DNA of 64,000 nucleotides from an uncultured Sphingomonas sp. (GTDB lineage: Bacteria > Pseudomonadota > Alphaproteobacteria > Sphingomonadales > Sphingomonadaceae): the NCBI RefSeq assembly GCF_913776855.1, contig NZ_CAJYQD010000033.1, positions 1 to 64,000 of the forward strand, read 5' to 3'. Positions within the stretch are counted from its first letter, which is position 1. Each line of letters opens with the position of its first letter. The notes beneath the pieces are model-generated. The model was not told the origin of the DNA. It did not search any database and worked only from the letters and a program-made list of their open reading frames with translations. Shown here in pieces: positions 21,123 to 30,208 of the stretch. Both the position numbers and the translations under genes were made by a program.

Positions 21123-22501
21123 AGCTCGACATCCTCGTCGTCGACGATGAAACCGACATCCGTGAACTTGTCGCCGGCGTGCTGGAGGACGAAGGCTATG
21201 AAACGCGCGGTGCCGCCGACAGCGATGCCGCGCTGGAGGCGGTGGCGACGCGCCGGCCGTCGCTGGTGCTGCTCGACGTCTGGCTGCAGGGATCGCGGCT
21301 CGACGGGCTGGAACTGCTCGACGAGCTGAAGGCACGCGATCCTTCGCTGCCGGTGCTGGTCATTTCTGGGCACGGCAATATCGATACCGCCGTCGCCGCG
21401 ATCCGGCGCGGTGCGGTCGACTTCATCGAAAAGCCGTTCGAGGCGGAACGGCTGCTGTTCCTGGTCCAGCGCGCGACCGAAACCGAACGCCTGCGACAGG
21501 AAGTGGCGTCGCTGCGCGCCTCTGCCGGACGTGAAGACGACCTGACGGGCAGTTCCACCGCGATCAACAGCGTTCGCGCGACGCTGAAGCGAGTTGCCGG
21601 TACCGGCAGCCGTGTTCTCATCACCGGCGGGGCAGGGGTCGGCAAGGAGGTCGCGGCCCGCCTGCTCCATGGCTGGAGCCAGCGGGCGCAGGCACCCTTC
21701 GTCATCGTCAGCGCCGCGCGGATGACCCCGGAACGGGTCGATGAAGAGCTGTTCGGCGTGGAGGAAGGGGGCAACCTCGTCCGCCCCGGCCTGCTCGAAC
21801 AGGCGCATGGCGGCACGCTGTTCCTCGACGAGATCGCCGATATGCCGATCGCGACGCAGGCGCGTATCCTGCGGGTGCTGACCGATCAGAGCTTCACCCG
21901 CGTTGGTGGCACGCGGGTGGTGAAGGTCGATGTCCGCGTCGTCTCTGCGACCGGGCGCGATCTTCAGCAGGAAATCATCGACGGCAATTTTCGCGAAGAC
22001 CTGTATTACCGGCTGAACGTAGTGCCGGTGCAGATTCCGTCGCTTGCCGAACGGCGCGAGGATATTCCGCCGCTGGTCGAGCATTTCGTGGCGCATTACG
22101 CCAACGAACGCCGGGTGCAGACGCCGGAGGTCGCCCCCGATGCGATGATCGCACTGCAAAGCTACGAGTGGCCGGGCAATGTCCGCCAGTTGCGCAACGT
22201 CGTTGAGCGTACCGTCATCCTGGCGCCGGGCAACCGGATCGCGCGGATCGACATCGACCTGCTTCCTCCTGAAGTATTGGGATCGGGAGGTGACGGAGGA
22301 GGAGGCGCAACCGCCAGCGCGATCATGGGGTCGCCGCTGCGCGAGGCGCGCGAGTCGTTCGAGCGCGAGTATCTGCGCGTGCAGATCCGACGTTTCTCCG
22401 GCAATATCTCGCGCACCGCGACGTTCATCGGCATGGAACGCTCCGCGTTGCACCGCAAACTAAAGCTGCTTGGCATCACCGAGACGCGCGGCGACGAATA
22501 G
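21119..22501 (+). CDS. ntrX: Response regulator NtrX, lacking the GAFTGA loop
   Basis: Partner of NtrY, 460 residues. The receiver domain has V-V-D-D-E and Asp53 (L-L-D-V-W); the AAA+ domain has Walker A G-G-A-G-V-G-K-E at 170-177 and Walker B T-L-F-L-D-E-I-A-D. The region equivalent to the sigma-54 contact loop reads E-E-L-F-G-V-E-E-G-G-N-L-V-R-P-G-L-L-E-Q (209-228) with no GAFTGA, while NtrC next door keeps it. A C-terminal Fis-type HTH is present (N-I-S-R-T-A-T-F-I-G-M-E-R-S-A-L-H-R-K). It is therefore unlikely to activate sigma-54 promoters and more likely acts as a sigma-70-type regulator. It overlaps ntrY. Confidence 0.95.
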   Translation: MKLDILVVDDETDIRELVAGVLEDEGYETRGAADSDAALEAVATRRPSLVLLDVWLQGSRLDGLELLDELKARDPSLPVLVISGHGNIDTAVAAIRRGAVDFIEKPFEAERLLFLVQRATETERLRQEVASLRASAGREDDLTGSSTAINSVRATLKRVAGTGSRVLITGGAGVGKEVAARLLHGWSQRAQAPFVIVSAARMTPERVDEELFGVEEGGNLVRPGLLEQAHGGTLFLDEIADMPIATQARILRVLTDQSFTRVGGTRVVKVDVRVVSATGRDLQQEIIDGNFREDLYYRLNVVPVQIPSLAERREDIPPLVEHFVAHYANERRVQTPEVAPDAMIALQSYEWPGNVRQLRNVVERTVILAPGNRIARIDIDLLPPEVLGSGGDGGGGATASAIMGSPLREARESFEREYLRVQIRRFSGNISRTATFIGMERSALHRKLKLLGITETRGDE

Positions 22502-22597
22502 CCGCGTTCGAACCATTGCGGCAGCGCGGCGTCCGACCTAGATTGACGGCTCCGCACCACAGGGGCGCGGCAACCGGGTGACGGTTAAAGACACTCA

Positions 22598-22612
22598 GCG
22601 GGAAATTCCCGC
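22598..22612. promoter_or_regulatory. Palindrome in the hfq leader
   Basis: GCGGGAA-A-TTCCCGC, a perfect 7-base inverted repeat with one central base, lies just before the hfq ribosome-binding region (AAGGGC near 22620) and 18 bases before the ATG. It may be an operator or an RNA element for autoregulation. A one-base loop cannot form a stable hairpin without opening 1-2 pairs, so a protein dyad is a fair alternative. Confidence 0.4.
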
Positions 22613-22630
22613 CAAGAACAAGGGCAAGCC

Positions 22631-23125
22631 ATGGCCGAACGGCAGGGGTCGCTTCAGGACCTGTTTCTCAACTCGCTACGCCGGTCGAAGACGCCGGTCA
22701 CGATGTTCCTGGTAAAGGGCGTGAAGCTCCAGGGGATCGTGACGTGGTTCGACAATTTTTCGGTGTTGCTGCGCCGCGACGGTCAGTCGCAGCTGATCTA
22801 CAAGCACGCGATCTCGACAATCATGCCCGCCGGTCCCACCGACCTCTCGTCGGTCATCGAGGCTGCGTCGGAAAACACATCGAAGCACGCGCCGCTGCAG
22901 GAAATCTTCCTGAACGCCGTACGCAAGGCGCAGGAAAACGTCACCATGTTCCTGGTCAACGGCGTCATGCTGCAGGGTCAGATCGCCGCGTTCGACCTGT
23001 TCTGCATGTTGCTCCAGCGCGAAGGCATGTCCCAATTGGTGTACAAGCACGCCGTGTCGACCATTCAGCCGGCCAACCCGCTAAACCTTGCCGAGGAACA
23101 GGCGTCGGGAGCGGACGAGGCTTGA
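22631..23125 (+). CDS. hfq: RNA chaperone Hfq with two tandem Sm domains
   Basis: RNA chaperone mediating small RNA-mRNA pairing. Ordinary Hfq has one Sm domain of about 65 residues; this 164-residue protein has two. Domain 1 spans about 7-66 ([23 protein letters not shown], then Y-K-H-A-I-S-T at 57-63). Domain 2 spans about 88-147 ([23 protein letters not shown], then Y-K-H-A-V-S-T at 138-144). Both Sm1 and the Sm2 Y-K-H motif are kept in each copy. A linker of about 20 residues joins them, and an acidic tail ends the protein. It may form a pseudo-hexamer from three chains. The stop overlaps the hflX TTG. I recall duplicated Hfq in some sphingomonads. Confidence 0.97.
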   Translation: MAERQGSLQDLFLNSLRRSKTPVTMFLVKGVKLQGIVTWFDNFSVLLRRDGQSQLIYKHAISTIMPAGPTDLSSVIEAASENTSKHAPLQEIFLNAVRKAQENVTMFLVNGVMLQGQIAAFDLFCMLLQREGMSQLVYKHAVSTIQPANPLNLAEEQASGADEA

Positions 23126-24408
23126 GTACCGGTTTCGACCGCGACGCGCAGGAATTCACGCGTGGCGCATCGGCGATCGTCGTCCTGCCCGACATGGGCG
23201 GGTCGGCCCGCGATGCGGAGTCCCGGCTCGAGGAAACCGCCGGTCTCGCGCTCGCGATCGGTGTCGATGTGCGGCATCGGGTGCCATTCCGCGTGCGGGC
23301 GCCAAAGCCCGCGACGCTGATTGGCAGCGGGCAGGTGGACCAGCTTGCGCAGATGGTGCGTGACGGGGACGTGCAACTGGCAGTCTTCGACGCGGCACTG
23401 ACGCCGGTCCAGCAGCGTAACCTGGAAACCGGGCTAGGGTGCAAGGTTATCGACCGCACCGGGCTGATCCTCGAAATCTTCGGCGAGCGCGCCCGTACCG
23501 CCGAAGGTCGACTGCAGGTCGAACTGGCCCACCTCGATTATCAGGCCGGTCGCTTGGTCCGTAGCTGGACCCATCTTGAGCGGCAACGCGGCGGCTTCGG
23601 CTTTCTCGGTGGTCCGGGTGAAACCCAGATCGAGGCGGATCGCCGCCTGATCCGGGACCGCATGGCGCGGTTGCGGCGGGAACTCGACGGCGTATCGCGC
23701 ACCCGCACGCTGCATCGCGACCGGCGCCAGCGTGCGCCCTGGCCGGTGGTAGCACTGGTCGGCTATACCAACGCCGGCAAGTCGACGTTGTTCAACCGCC
23801 TGACCGGCGCGGATGTCATGGCAGAAAACCTGTTGTTCGCGACGCTCGACCCGACGCTGCGCCAAGTGTCGTTGCCCGGCATCGACAAGGCGATCCTGTC
23901 GGACACGGTGGGTTTCGTGTCCGACCTGCCGACGCAACTGGTCGCGGCGTTCAAGGCGACGCTGGAAGAGGTGGTGTCCGCCGACCTGCTGATCCATGTC
24001 CGCGACGTGGCGCATCCCGATACCGCGGCGCAGGCGGCGGATGTGGAAGCGGTGCTGAAGGAGATCGGTGTCGACGAAACGACTCCGCGGATCGAAGCGT
24101 GGAACAAGCTCGACCTGTTGAGCGAAGACGATCGGATCGAGATGCTGGGGGAGGCGGCACACCGTGAAGACATCGTCGCCTTGTCCGCGCTGACCGGGGA
24201 GGGGGTGGATCGCCTCGTCCGCACCGTTGGCGATCGGCTGACCGAAGGACATCGGCGCTACCGCATCGCACTGGCACCTGAGGACGGTGCAAGTGCGGCG
24301 TGGCTGTACGCGCATGGTGAGGTCACCGACCACTGGATCGACGAGGATCGCGCGCTGTACGACGTGCGCATGGCGCCGGCCGATTACGAGCGGTTCCTGA
24401 CCCGATAA
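23122..24408 (+). CDS. hflX: GTPase HflX
   Basis: Ribosome-associated GTPase that splits or rescues stalled ribosomes, normally next to hfq as here. The 428 residues include the HflX N-terminal domain ([19 protein letters not shown]), the glycine-rich linker [18 protein letters not shown], and the G domain with G1 [11 protein letters not shown]3 D-T-V-G-F and G4 N-K-L-D. The start is taken as the TTG at 23122, which overlaps the hfq stop as TTGA. No ATG or GTG gives the conserved N-terminus, and the frame upstream is hfq shadow. Confidence 0.93.
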   Translation: MSTGFDRDAQEFTRGASAIVVLPDMGGSARDAESRLEETAGLALAIGVDVRHRVPFRVRAPKPATLIGSGQVDQLAQMVRDGDVQLAVFDAALTPVQQRNLETGLGCKVIDRTGLILEIFGERARTAEGRLQVELAHLDYQAGRLVRSWTHLERQRGGFGFLGGPGETQIEADRRLIRDRMARLRRELDGVSRTRTLHRDRRQRAPWPVVALVGYTNAGKSTLFNRLTGADVMAENLLFATLDPTLRQVSLPGIDKAILSDTVGFVSDLPTQLVAAFKATLEEVVSADLLIHVRDVAHPDTAAQAADVEAVLKEIGVDETTPRIEAWNKLDLLSEDDRIEMLGEAAHREDIVALSALTGEGVDRLVRTVGDRLTEGHRRYRIALAPEDGASAAWLYAHGEVTDHWIDEDRALYDVRMAPADYERFLTR

Positions 24409-24427
24409 TCCGTCGACCCGCCGGGCA

Positions 24428-24449
24428 GGGGGCGCGTTTCGCGCGTCCC
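24428..24449. terminator. Hairpin downstream of hflX
   Basis: GCGCG-TTT-CGCGC stem (24432-24444) extended by GGG and CCC after one mismatch, 20 bases after the hflX stop. There is no T-run, so terminator function is tentative. The rest of the 182-base gap to mazG holds no gene I can support. Confidence 0.4.
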
Positions 24450-24590
24450 GATCTGACGGGCGGGAAGGGCAGGAGTCTGCCAGCGTCCCAAAAACGCCGC
24501 CCAGGACTCGTCGGGCCGACGCTCTATGCTAGCTACCTGTGCGACTCCCGACGACTCTACGGCCTGTTTTACGAAAACTATCGAAAATCG

Positions 24591-25409
24591 TCAGGGAAGG
24601 GGGCCGATCTTCGCCCGAACCCATGCGATTTCCTTTTCGGCCAGCGATCGCTCGGCAAACTGGGCATCTTCGGCTTCCATCACGGCGAAGCGATGCTCGA
24701 ACTTGGCATTGGCGGCGCGCAACGCCGCTTCGGGATCGACGCCCAGATGCCTTGCCCAGTTGACGACCGAAAATAGCAGGTCGCCGACCTCCTCCTCACG
24801 TTCCGCTGCGCTTGCCGCCTCGACCTCGGCCAGTTCCTCGTCGATCTTGGCCCTCGGCCCTGTCGCATCCGGCCAGTCAAAGCCGACCCGCGCCGCCCGC
24901 TTCTGCAATTTTTCCGCTCGCGCCAGTGCCGGCAGACCCAAAGCCACGCCGGCCAGTGCCCCGTTTTGGCCGGCTTTTTCAAAGCGTTCAGCCGCCTTGA
25001 CCTGTTCCCACAGGTAATGACCACCGACTTCAGCGTCGCCAAAAATGTGCGGATGGCGCCGCTCCATCTTGTCGCTGATCGCATTCACAACGTCGCGCAG
25101 GTCGAACAACGCAGCTTCCTCGGCGATCCGGCTGTGGAACACGACCTGCAGCAACAGGTCGCCCAGTTCGTCCTTCAGGTCCGCCATGTCGCCACGCGCA
25201 ATAGCGTCCGCGACCTCGTACGCTTCCTCGATCGTGTAGGGGGCGATCGTGGCGAAGGTCTGCACGCGGTCCCATTCGCAGCCACGTTCCGGATCACGCA
25301 GTCGCGCCATTATGGCAACGATACGGCCGACAACATCGTCCGAGGAAGCGACGGCGCCGGACGAGCCGTCCAGCACCGACTGCTCGCTAACGGCCATACT
25401 GGATGTCAT
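24591..25409 (-). CDS. mazG: Nucleoside triphosphate pyrophosphohydrolase MazG
   Basis: House-cleaning NTP pyrophosphatase (also acts on ppGpp pools in E. coli). Two tandem MazG domains are visible. The first has A-R-L-R-D-P-E-R-G-C-E-W-D-R-V-Q-T-F, Y-T-I-E-E-A-Y-E-V-A-D-A-I and D-L-K-D-E-L-G-D-L-L-L-Q-V-V-F-H-S-R. The second has K-I-D-E-E-L-A-E-V-E and E-E-E-V-G-D-L-L-F-S-V-V-N. The E-E-x-E and E-x-x-D metal motifs are intact. The start is uncertain: the frame is open to 25514, but the first 35 codons are Ser/Asp-rich and unlike MazG, so the ATG at 25409 (or 25397) is preferred, giving about 270 residues. It lies 114 bases beyond the aspartic protease gene on the same strand and may be the last gene of that operon. 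Confidence 0.9.
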   Translation of the reverse strand: MTSSMAVSEQSVLDGSSGAVASSDDVVGRIVAIMARLRDPERGCEWDRVQTFATIAPYTIEEAYEVADAIARGDMADLKDELGDLLLQVVFHSRIAEEAALFDLRDVVNAISDKMERRHPHIFGDAEVGGHYLWEQVKAAERFEKAGQNGALAGVALGLPALARAEKLQKRAARVGFDWPDATGPRAKIDEELAEVEAASAAEREEEVGDLLFSVVNWARHLGVDPEAALRAANAKFEHRFAVMEAEDAQFAERSLAEKEIAWVRAKIGPLP

Positions 25410-25523
25410 TCGATCATGCGTTGCCAAATCACTCGACCCGTCGGTAGAGCCTAACGATCGGCCGACATTCCCAGCATCCTCCGCGACCATATTTTCAATT
25501 CCGATAATAAACATTATGTAAAA

Positions 25524-26129
25524 TTAAGCTGGTTTGTCCGCTTCCAGGATCAACGTTCCGCGGGCCACCCGCCAACTTCCCAACCGTGACAGGAAGTTCA
25601 TTCCCACTACGTCCATTTCGCCGAACGCTGGCGAAATCACCACTGGCAGGTCCCGTGTTTCCAGCGAGCCAATCCGTACCGTTTCAATCCGTCCTCGGGC
25701 TGCCTCGATCGTGCCGTTCGCGGTCGTCAGCAGCACCGGCGGCAGCCGGCGCGGCGTGACGCCGATCGCCTTGGCGGTCGCTTCGGAAATGGCGGTCGAC
25801 GTAGCACCGCTGTCGATCAGCATCCGACGTTCGATGCCGTTCAACCGCGCGACCGCCCAGAAATGGCCATCGACCGACTGCCGGATGTGAACCGTGTCGC
25901 CATCGACGCTCTGCTCCGCAACGCCCAGTCGTTCCCCGATTGTTCCCGTGAGTTCTAGAATCCTATCGCGGTAGCTGAATATCGCATAGAGTACGGCGAC
26001 GACGACTGCCCAGCCAATCAAAGCCCGGACGACACTGCCAACCGATGGCCTTCGTGCCAGAAGCGCTGATAGCGGCAGAATGAGCATCATCAGACCGAGC
26101 AGGACATAGACGGTCCGGTCATCGCTCAC
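25524..26129 (-). CDS. Membrane-anchored retropepsin-like aspartic protease (TIGR02281 type)
   Basis: A 201-residue protein with two N-terminal membrane segments (about residues 7-25 and 36-52) followed by a soluble single-lobe aspartic protease domain. The active-site motif is M-L-I-D-S-G-A-T-S-T-A-I-S with Asp106. The flap region T-T-A-N-G-T-I-E-A-A-R-G and the closing strand V-V-G-M-N-F-L-S-R-L match the clan AA family annotated TIGR02281. Such proteases work as dimers; substrate is unknown. The ATG overlaps the stop of the MBL hydrolase gene by 4 bases, so it belongs to the long leftward operon. Confidence 0.88.
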   Translation of the reverse strand: MSDDRTVYVLLGLMMLILPLSALLARRPSVGSVVRALIGWAVVVAVLYAIFSYRDRILELTGTIGERLGVAEQSVDGDTVHIRQSVDGHFWAVARLNGIERRMLIDSGATSTAISEATAKAIGVTPRRLPPVLLTTANGTIEAARGRIETVRIGSLETRDLPVVISPAFGEMDVVGMNFLSRLGSWRVARGTLILEADKPA

Positions 26130-26890
26130 AGCGTCAGTTCCATCCCGTCATAGCCGGGTTCGATACCGGCCGGCAGCCGTTCGCGCAAAGATGCATAGTC
26201 CATCGAATGATCCATATGGATCAGGACGGTTCGCCCCGCCCCGCAGTTCCGCGAAAACGCGATCGCTTCGGCCAGCGACGGATGGGTCGGATGTGGCGCG
26301 ACCCGCAGCGCATCGACGATGAGAATGTCGACGTCGCGATACAGATCCAACATCGCCGGCGTCACCGCACTGAAATCAGTGGCATAGCCGATCGACCCGC
26401 GATCGGTATCGAACCGCAGCCCGGCGGACTCGATCGATCCATGCGGCTGATCGGTGCAGCGGATCGATATGTCGCCGATCGCCATCCGGTCTGGCAGGAG
26501 CGCGCCGGTCACCGTCGCCCGATACCCTGCCCGCCCGGCAAAAACATAGTCGAACCGTGCCTGCAGGCTGTGTAACGTGGCCGCCCGCGCATAGCCGGCG
26601 ACCGGCTTGCGGGCGTTATGGAACAGCTGACGCAGGTCATCGATACCGTGGCAGTGGTCGGCATGATCGTGTGTCCACAACACGGTGTCGACCGTCGCGA
26701 CATCGGCGGCCAGCAACTGCTCGCGCATGTCCGGACCGGTGTCGATCAAAATTCGCGTGTCGGCATAGTCGACCAGCGCCGATACCCGCGTGCGGCGGTT
26801 GCGCGGCTCCAGCGGATCGCACGCGCCCCAGTCGTTACCGATTCGCGGTACCCCGGACGATGTGCCCGATCCGAGGATGCGGATTTTCAT
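26126..26890 (-). CDS. MBL-fold metal-dependent hydrolase (PhnP-like)
   Basis: A 254-residue metallo-beta-lactamase-fold enzyme. It opens K-I-R-I-L-G-S-G-T-S-S-G-V-P, has the metal motif T-H-D-H-A-D-H (His74 to His79), a second ligand region G-Y-A-T-D-F-S-A-V, and L-I-H-M-D-H-S-M-D near the end. The overall pattern resembles PhnP-type cyclic phosphodiesterases, which are often found beside tatD, as here, but no phosphonate genes are nearby, so the substrate stays open. Both ends overlap neighbours by 4 bases. Confidence 0.88.
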   Translation of the reverse strand: MKIRILGSGTSSGVPRIGNDWGACDPLEPRNRRTRVSALVDYADTRILIDTGPDMREQLLAADVATVDTVLWTHDHADHCHGIDDLRQLFHNARKPVAGYARAATLHSLQARFDYVFAGRAGYRATVTGALLPDRMAIGDISIRCTDQPHGSIESAGLRFDTDRGSIGYATDFSAVTPAMLDLYRDVDILIVDALRVAPHPTHPSLAEAIAFSRNCGAGRTVLIHMDHSMDYASLRERLPAGIEPGYDGMELTL

Positions 26891-27666
26891 GCCAGTGTCT
26901 TGGCGAACAGGCGATGGAAGTTCAACCGCGTCGCATCCGCCATCGCGTCAGCATCCTCCCCCCGGAGGTGCGCGAGGAAGCGGCAGGTGTCGGCGACGAA
27001 CGCCGGTTCGCCCTGCTTGCCCCGATGCGGTACGGGTGCCAGGAACGGTGCGTCGGTTTCAATCAGCAAGCGGTCGAGCGGCAAGTCGCGTGCCACCGCC
27101 TGCAGGTCCTGCGCGCTCTTGAAGGTCACGATCCCCGATATCGAGATGTAGAAGCCCAGGTCGATCGCGGTCCGCGCCAATTCGGCCGATCCGGTGAAGC
27201 AGTGCAGGACGCCTGGGAAAGCCCCCTTCCCCAGTTCGTCCCGCAGGATCGCGGCGGTGTCGCCCTCTGCGTCGCGGGTATGGACCACGATCGGCAGCCC
27301 GGTTTCGCGACAGGCGGCCAGATGCGCCCGGAAGCTCCGTTGCTGGGCAGCACGGTCACTATGGTCGTAATAATAGTCGAGGCCGCTCTCTCCGATCCCG
27401 ACCACCCGCGGATGCGCGGCGGCCGCCACGAGGCGGGCGGTATCGATATGCGGATGCTCGTCCGCCTCATGCGGGTGGATGCCGACCGTCGCCCAGACAT
27501 CGCGCTCGCGCTCAGCCGTACCGACGACCGCATCCCATTCGCTTTCGCGGGTAGAGATGTTGAGCATCGCCACGACCCCCGTGGCGCGGGCGCGGGCCAG
27601 AACCTCACCCGACGCCTCGGCCACGCCCTTGTAGTTCAGGTGGCAGTGACTGTCGGCCAGCTTCAT
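26887..27666 (-). CDS. TatD-family DNase/hydrolase
   Basis: A 259-residue TIM-barrel metal hydrolase of the TatD family (3'-5' DNase activity in characterised members). Metal ligands: D-S-H-C-H-L-N-Y at residues 5-12, the G-I-H-P-H-E motif near 80, G-E-S-G-L-D-Y-Y-Y around 110, V-H-T-R-D-A-E near 145, and E-T-D-A-P-F-L-A-P near 205. It sits directly downstream of metG with a 4-base overlap, a very common pairing. Confidence 0.94.
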   Translation of the reverse strand: MKLADSHCHLNYKGVAEASGEVLARARATGVVAMLNISTRESEWDAVVGTAERERDVWATVGIHPHEADEHPHIDTARLVAAAAHPRVVGIGESGLDYYYDHSDRAAQQRSFRAHLAACRETGLPIVVHTRDAEGDTAAILRDELGKGAFPGVLHCFTGSAELARTAIDLGFYISISGIVTFKSAQDLQAVARDLPLDRLLIETDAPFLAPVPHRGKQGEPAFVADTCRFLAHLRGEDADAMADATRLNFHRLFAKTLA

Positions 27667-29210
27667 GCGGGTTCGACCTCCGCCAGCGCCAGTCGCGGGA
27701 AGATCGGCACCGGCGGCGTCATGCGGAACCCGGCGGCGCGCTGTTCGCCATACCAGCCATGGTCGCCCAGCGCATCATGGCCCCTGCCCGACTGTCCCAG
27801 TTGTCCCAGCAACGTGGCAGCAGACGCCGGCACGACCGGTTCGATCGCGATGGCAAGGTCGCGAATGGCGCGGACCAGCGTGCCCAGGACGGCGTGCATC
27901 CGGTCCGGATCGGTCTTGCGCAGCGCCCACGGAGCCTGAACATCGATATACTGGTTGCAGGCAAAGACGCCGCGCATCCACGCCTCCAGCGCTTGCCCGA
28001 GCGCCAGGTCGGCGAAGGCGCTGCGATAGCCATCGATCGCTTCGCCGACCGACGCGAGCAACGCATCGTCCGCCGGATCGCCGCACCCATCATCGGGAAG
28101 CGCGCCCTCCAAATTCTTGGCGATGAACGACAGCGTCCGCTGCGCCAGGTTGCCGAAACTGTTGGCAAGGTCGCTATTGGCGCGCGTCACGATCGCTTCG
28201 TCGGAGAACGTCCCGTCCTGTCCGAAGCTGATGTCGCGCAGCAGGAAATAGCGCAGCGCGTCGACGCCGTAGAGTTCGGCCAGCTTGATCGGATCGACCA
28301 CGTTACCGGTCGATTTCGACATCTTCTCCCCGCGGTTCAGCAGAAAACCGTGGCCAAACACCTTGTGCGGCAGCGACAGATTGGCCGACATCAGGAAGGC
28401 GGGCCAATAGACCGCGTGGAACCGCACGATATCCTTGCCGATCAGATGCAATGCCGCCGGCCAATAACGGTTCGGCGCGTCGGGATAGCCGGCGCCGGTG
28501 AGATAGTTGGTCAGCGCATCGACCCAGACATACATGACATGGCCGGGGCTGTCGGGCACCGGCACACCCCAATCGAAGCTGGTCCGCGATACCGACAGGT
28601 CGGTCAGCCCGCCCTCAACGAAGCGCAGCACTTCGTTACGGCGGCTTTCGGGCTGAATGAAATCCGGGTTGGCGGCGTAAAAATCGAGCAGCGGCTGCTG
28701 ATATTTCGAGAGGCGGAAGAACCAGGTTTCCTCCGCCGTCCATTCGACCGGCGTGCCCTGCGGCGACAGACGTACCCCGCCCTCGCCCTCGGTCAGTTCC
28801 TTTTCCTCATAGAACGCTTCATCGCGGACCGAATACCAGCCTTCGTAGCGGTCGAGATACAGGTCGCCTGCGTCGCGCATCGCGGTCCAGATCGCCTGCG
28901 ACGCGGCATAATGCTGCGGTTCGACGGTGCGAATGAACCGGTCGCACGAGATGTTGAGAATTCCGGCCATCTCACGGAAATATCCGGACATTTCGTCGGC
29001 CAGGTTGCGGACTTCGACGCCCCGGTCGCGCGCGGTCTTGACCATTTTCAGGCCGTGTTCGTCGGTGCCGGTCTGAAAGAAGACGTCGCGTCCGGCCTGC
29101 CGATGAAAGCGGGCGATCGCGTCGGCGGCAATCATTTCATAGGCATGGCCGATATGCGGCCGACCGTTGGGATAATGGATCGCGGTGGTGATGTAGAATG
29201 GATCGGACAT
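27663..29210 (-). CDS. metG: Methionyl-tRNA synthetase (short form)
   Basis: Class I synthetase charging tRNA-Met, 515 residues. It has the HIGH motif (P-H-I-G-H-A-Y-E) near residue 18 and K-M-S-K-S-T-G-N near 297. The connective-peptide region lacks the Cys-x2-Cys knuckles of zinc-binding MetRS, and there is no C-terminal dimerisation domain, so it is the short, zinc-free monomeric type. The start ATG at 29210 gives M-S-D-P-F-Y-I-T-T-A-I. It lies 11 bases after holB in the same operon. Confidence 0.96.
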   Translation of the reverse strand: MSDPFYITTAIHYPNGRPHIGHAYEMIAADAIARFHRQAGRDVFFQTGTDEHGLKMVKTARDRGVEVRNLADEMSGYFREMAGILNISCDRFIRTVEPQHYAASQAIWTAMRDAGDLYLDRYEGWYSVRDEAFYEEKELTEGEGGVRLSPQGTPVEWTAEETWFFRLSKYQQPLLDFYAANPDFIQPESRRNEVLRFVEGGLTDLSVSRTSFDWGVPVPDSPGHVMYVWVDALTNYLTGAGYPDAPNRYWPAALHLIGKDIVRFHAVYWPAFLMSANLSLPHKVFGHGFLLNRGEKMSKSTGNVVDPIKLAELYGVDALRYFLLRDISFGQDGTFSDEAIVTRANSDLANSFGNLAQRTLSFIAKNLEGALPDDGCGDPADDALLASVGEAIDGYRSAFADLALGQALEAWMRGVFACNQYIDVQAPWALRKTDPDRMHAVLGTLVRAIRDLAIAIEPVVPASAATLLGQLGQSGRGHDALGDHGWYGEQRAAGFRMTPPVPIFPRLALAEVEPA

Positions 29211-29221
29211 GGCCCGAGCCT

Positions 29222-30208
29222 CTAGGCGATCCCGCGCGCGGGCGCCAGTCGCGCGACGAGGCCGGCCATCTCGAAAACCGTCGTGTCCGCGACCAGCGAC
29301 AGCGCCGGCGCCATCGCGGCAAGCGCCCGTGCCTTGTCATAGGCGTCCAGCGCGTCGCGCAGCGCCGGTCCGCTGCGCGAACGGGCGGCGGCGGCGATCA
29401 GCGCGGGCGCGCGATCGAGGAACACCGCGTAGCGCGGCTGTGCGGTCTTGCCCGCCAACGCCTTGGCAAGGCGCGACCGGATACGGTTGTCGCCGTCGCC
29501 CGTCTCCGCAATGGCCGCCAGATCGCGATCGAGCGCGGCGACCGACAGGCCGGCATAGGCAAGCGCGCGCCCCGGCGAACCATCGGCCGCTGCGACCAGC
29601 GCGTCGACCTCCGCTCCTTCGATCTCCGGTACCGTTTCCCGCAATACCCGCGCGACTTCCGCATCCCGCAGCGGATCGAAACGAAGCTGACGGCACCGCG
29701 ATCGGATGGTCGGCAGCAATCGGCCGGGCGAATGGCTGACCAGCAGGAAGATCGTTCCGACAGGCGGCTCCTCGAGGTTCTTCAGCAGGGCGTTCGCGCC
29801 CGGCCGCTCGAGATCGTCGATGGCATCGATCACCACGACCCGCCGCGACGACAATGCGGGCTTGGTCGCGAACATGGGTTGCAACGTACGAACCTGATCG
29901 ATCTTGATGCTGCGGGCGATGTCCTGATCGGGCTTGTCCGGGTCCTTGGGCAGGCGGACAAGAGCGCGATAGTCGGGATGGGCACCGGCCGCCATCAACT
30001 GGGCCACGCGGTGGTCGTCGGCGATGTCCCCGCGCATCCGGCTACGACCGTCGAGCGCGCTCGCCAGCAGGCGCAGTGCCATCTCGCGAGCGAACGCCGC
30101 CTTGCCGATCCCCTCCGGTCCGGTCAGGAGCCACGCATGGTGCAACGCCGTGCCGTCCGCCGCCGCGATGAAAGCCTCCCGCGCAACGTCGTTGCCGATC
30201 ATGGTCAC
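29222..30208 (-). CDS. holB: DNA polymerase III delta-prime subunit
   Basis: Clamp-loader subunit, 328 residues. It has Walker A-like G-P-E-G-I-G-K-A, Walker B V-V-V-I-D-A-I-D-D-L, and sensor/SRC-type S-R-C-R-Q-L-R-F. The four-cysteine zinc module of E. coli delta-prime is not seen. Start options are GTG at 30208, overlapping the tmk stop as GTGA, or ATG at 30202 two codons later. Linkage tmk-holB-metG-tatD is the usual bacterial arrangement. Confidence 0.92.
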   Translation of the reverse strand: MTMIGNDVAREAFIAAADGTALHHAWLLTGPEGIGKAAFAREMALRLLASALDGRSRMRGDIADDHRVAQLMAAGAHPDYRALVRLPKDPDKPDQDIARSIKIDQVRTLQPMFATKPALSSRRVVVIDAIDDLERPGANALLKNLEEPPVGTIFLLVSHSPGRLLPTIRSRCRQLRFDPLRDAEVARVLRETVPEIEGAEVDALVAAADGSPGRALAYAGLSVAALDRDLAAIAETGDGDNRIRSRLAKALAGKTAQPRYAVFLDRAPALIAAAARSRSGPALRDALDAYDKARALAAMAPALSLVADTTVFEMAGLVARLAPARGIA

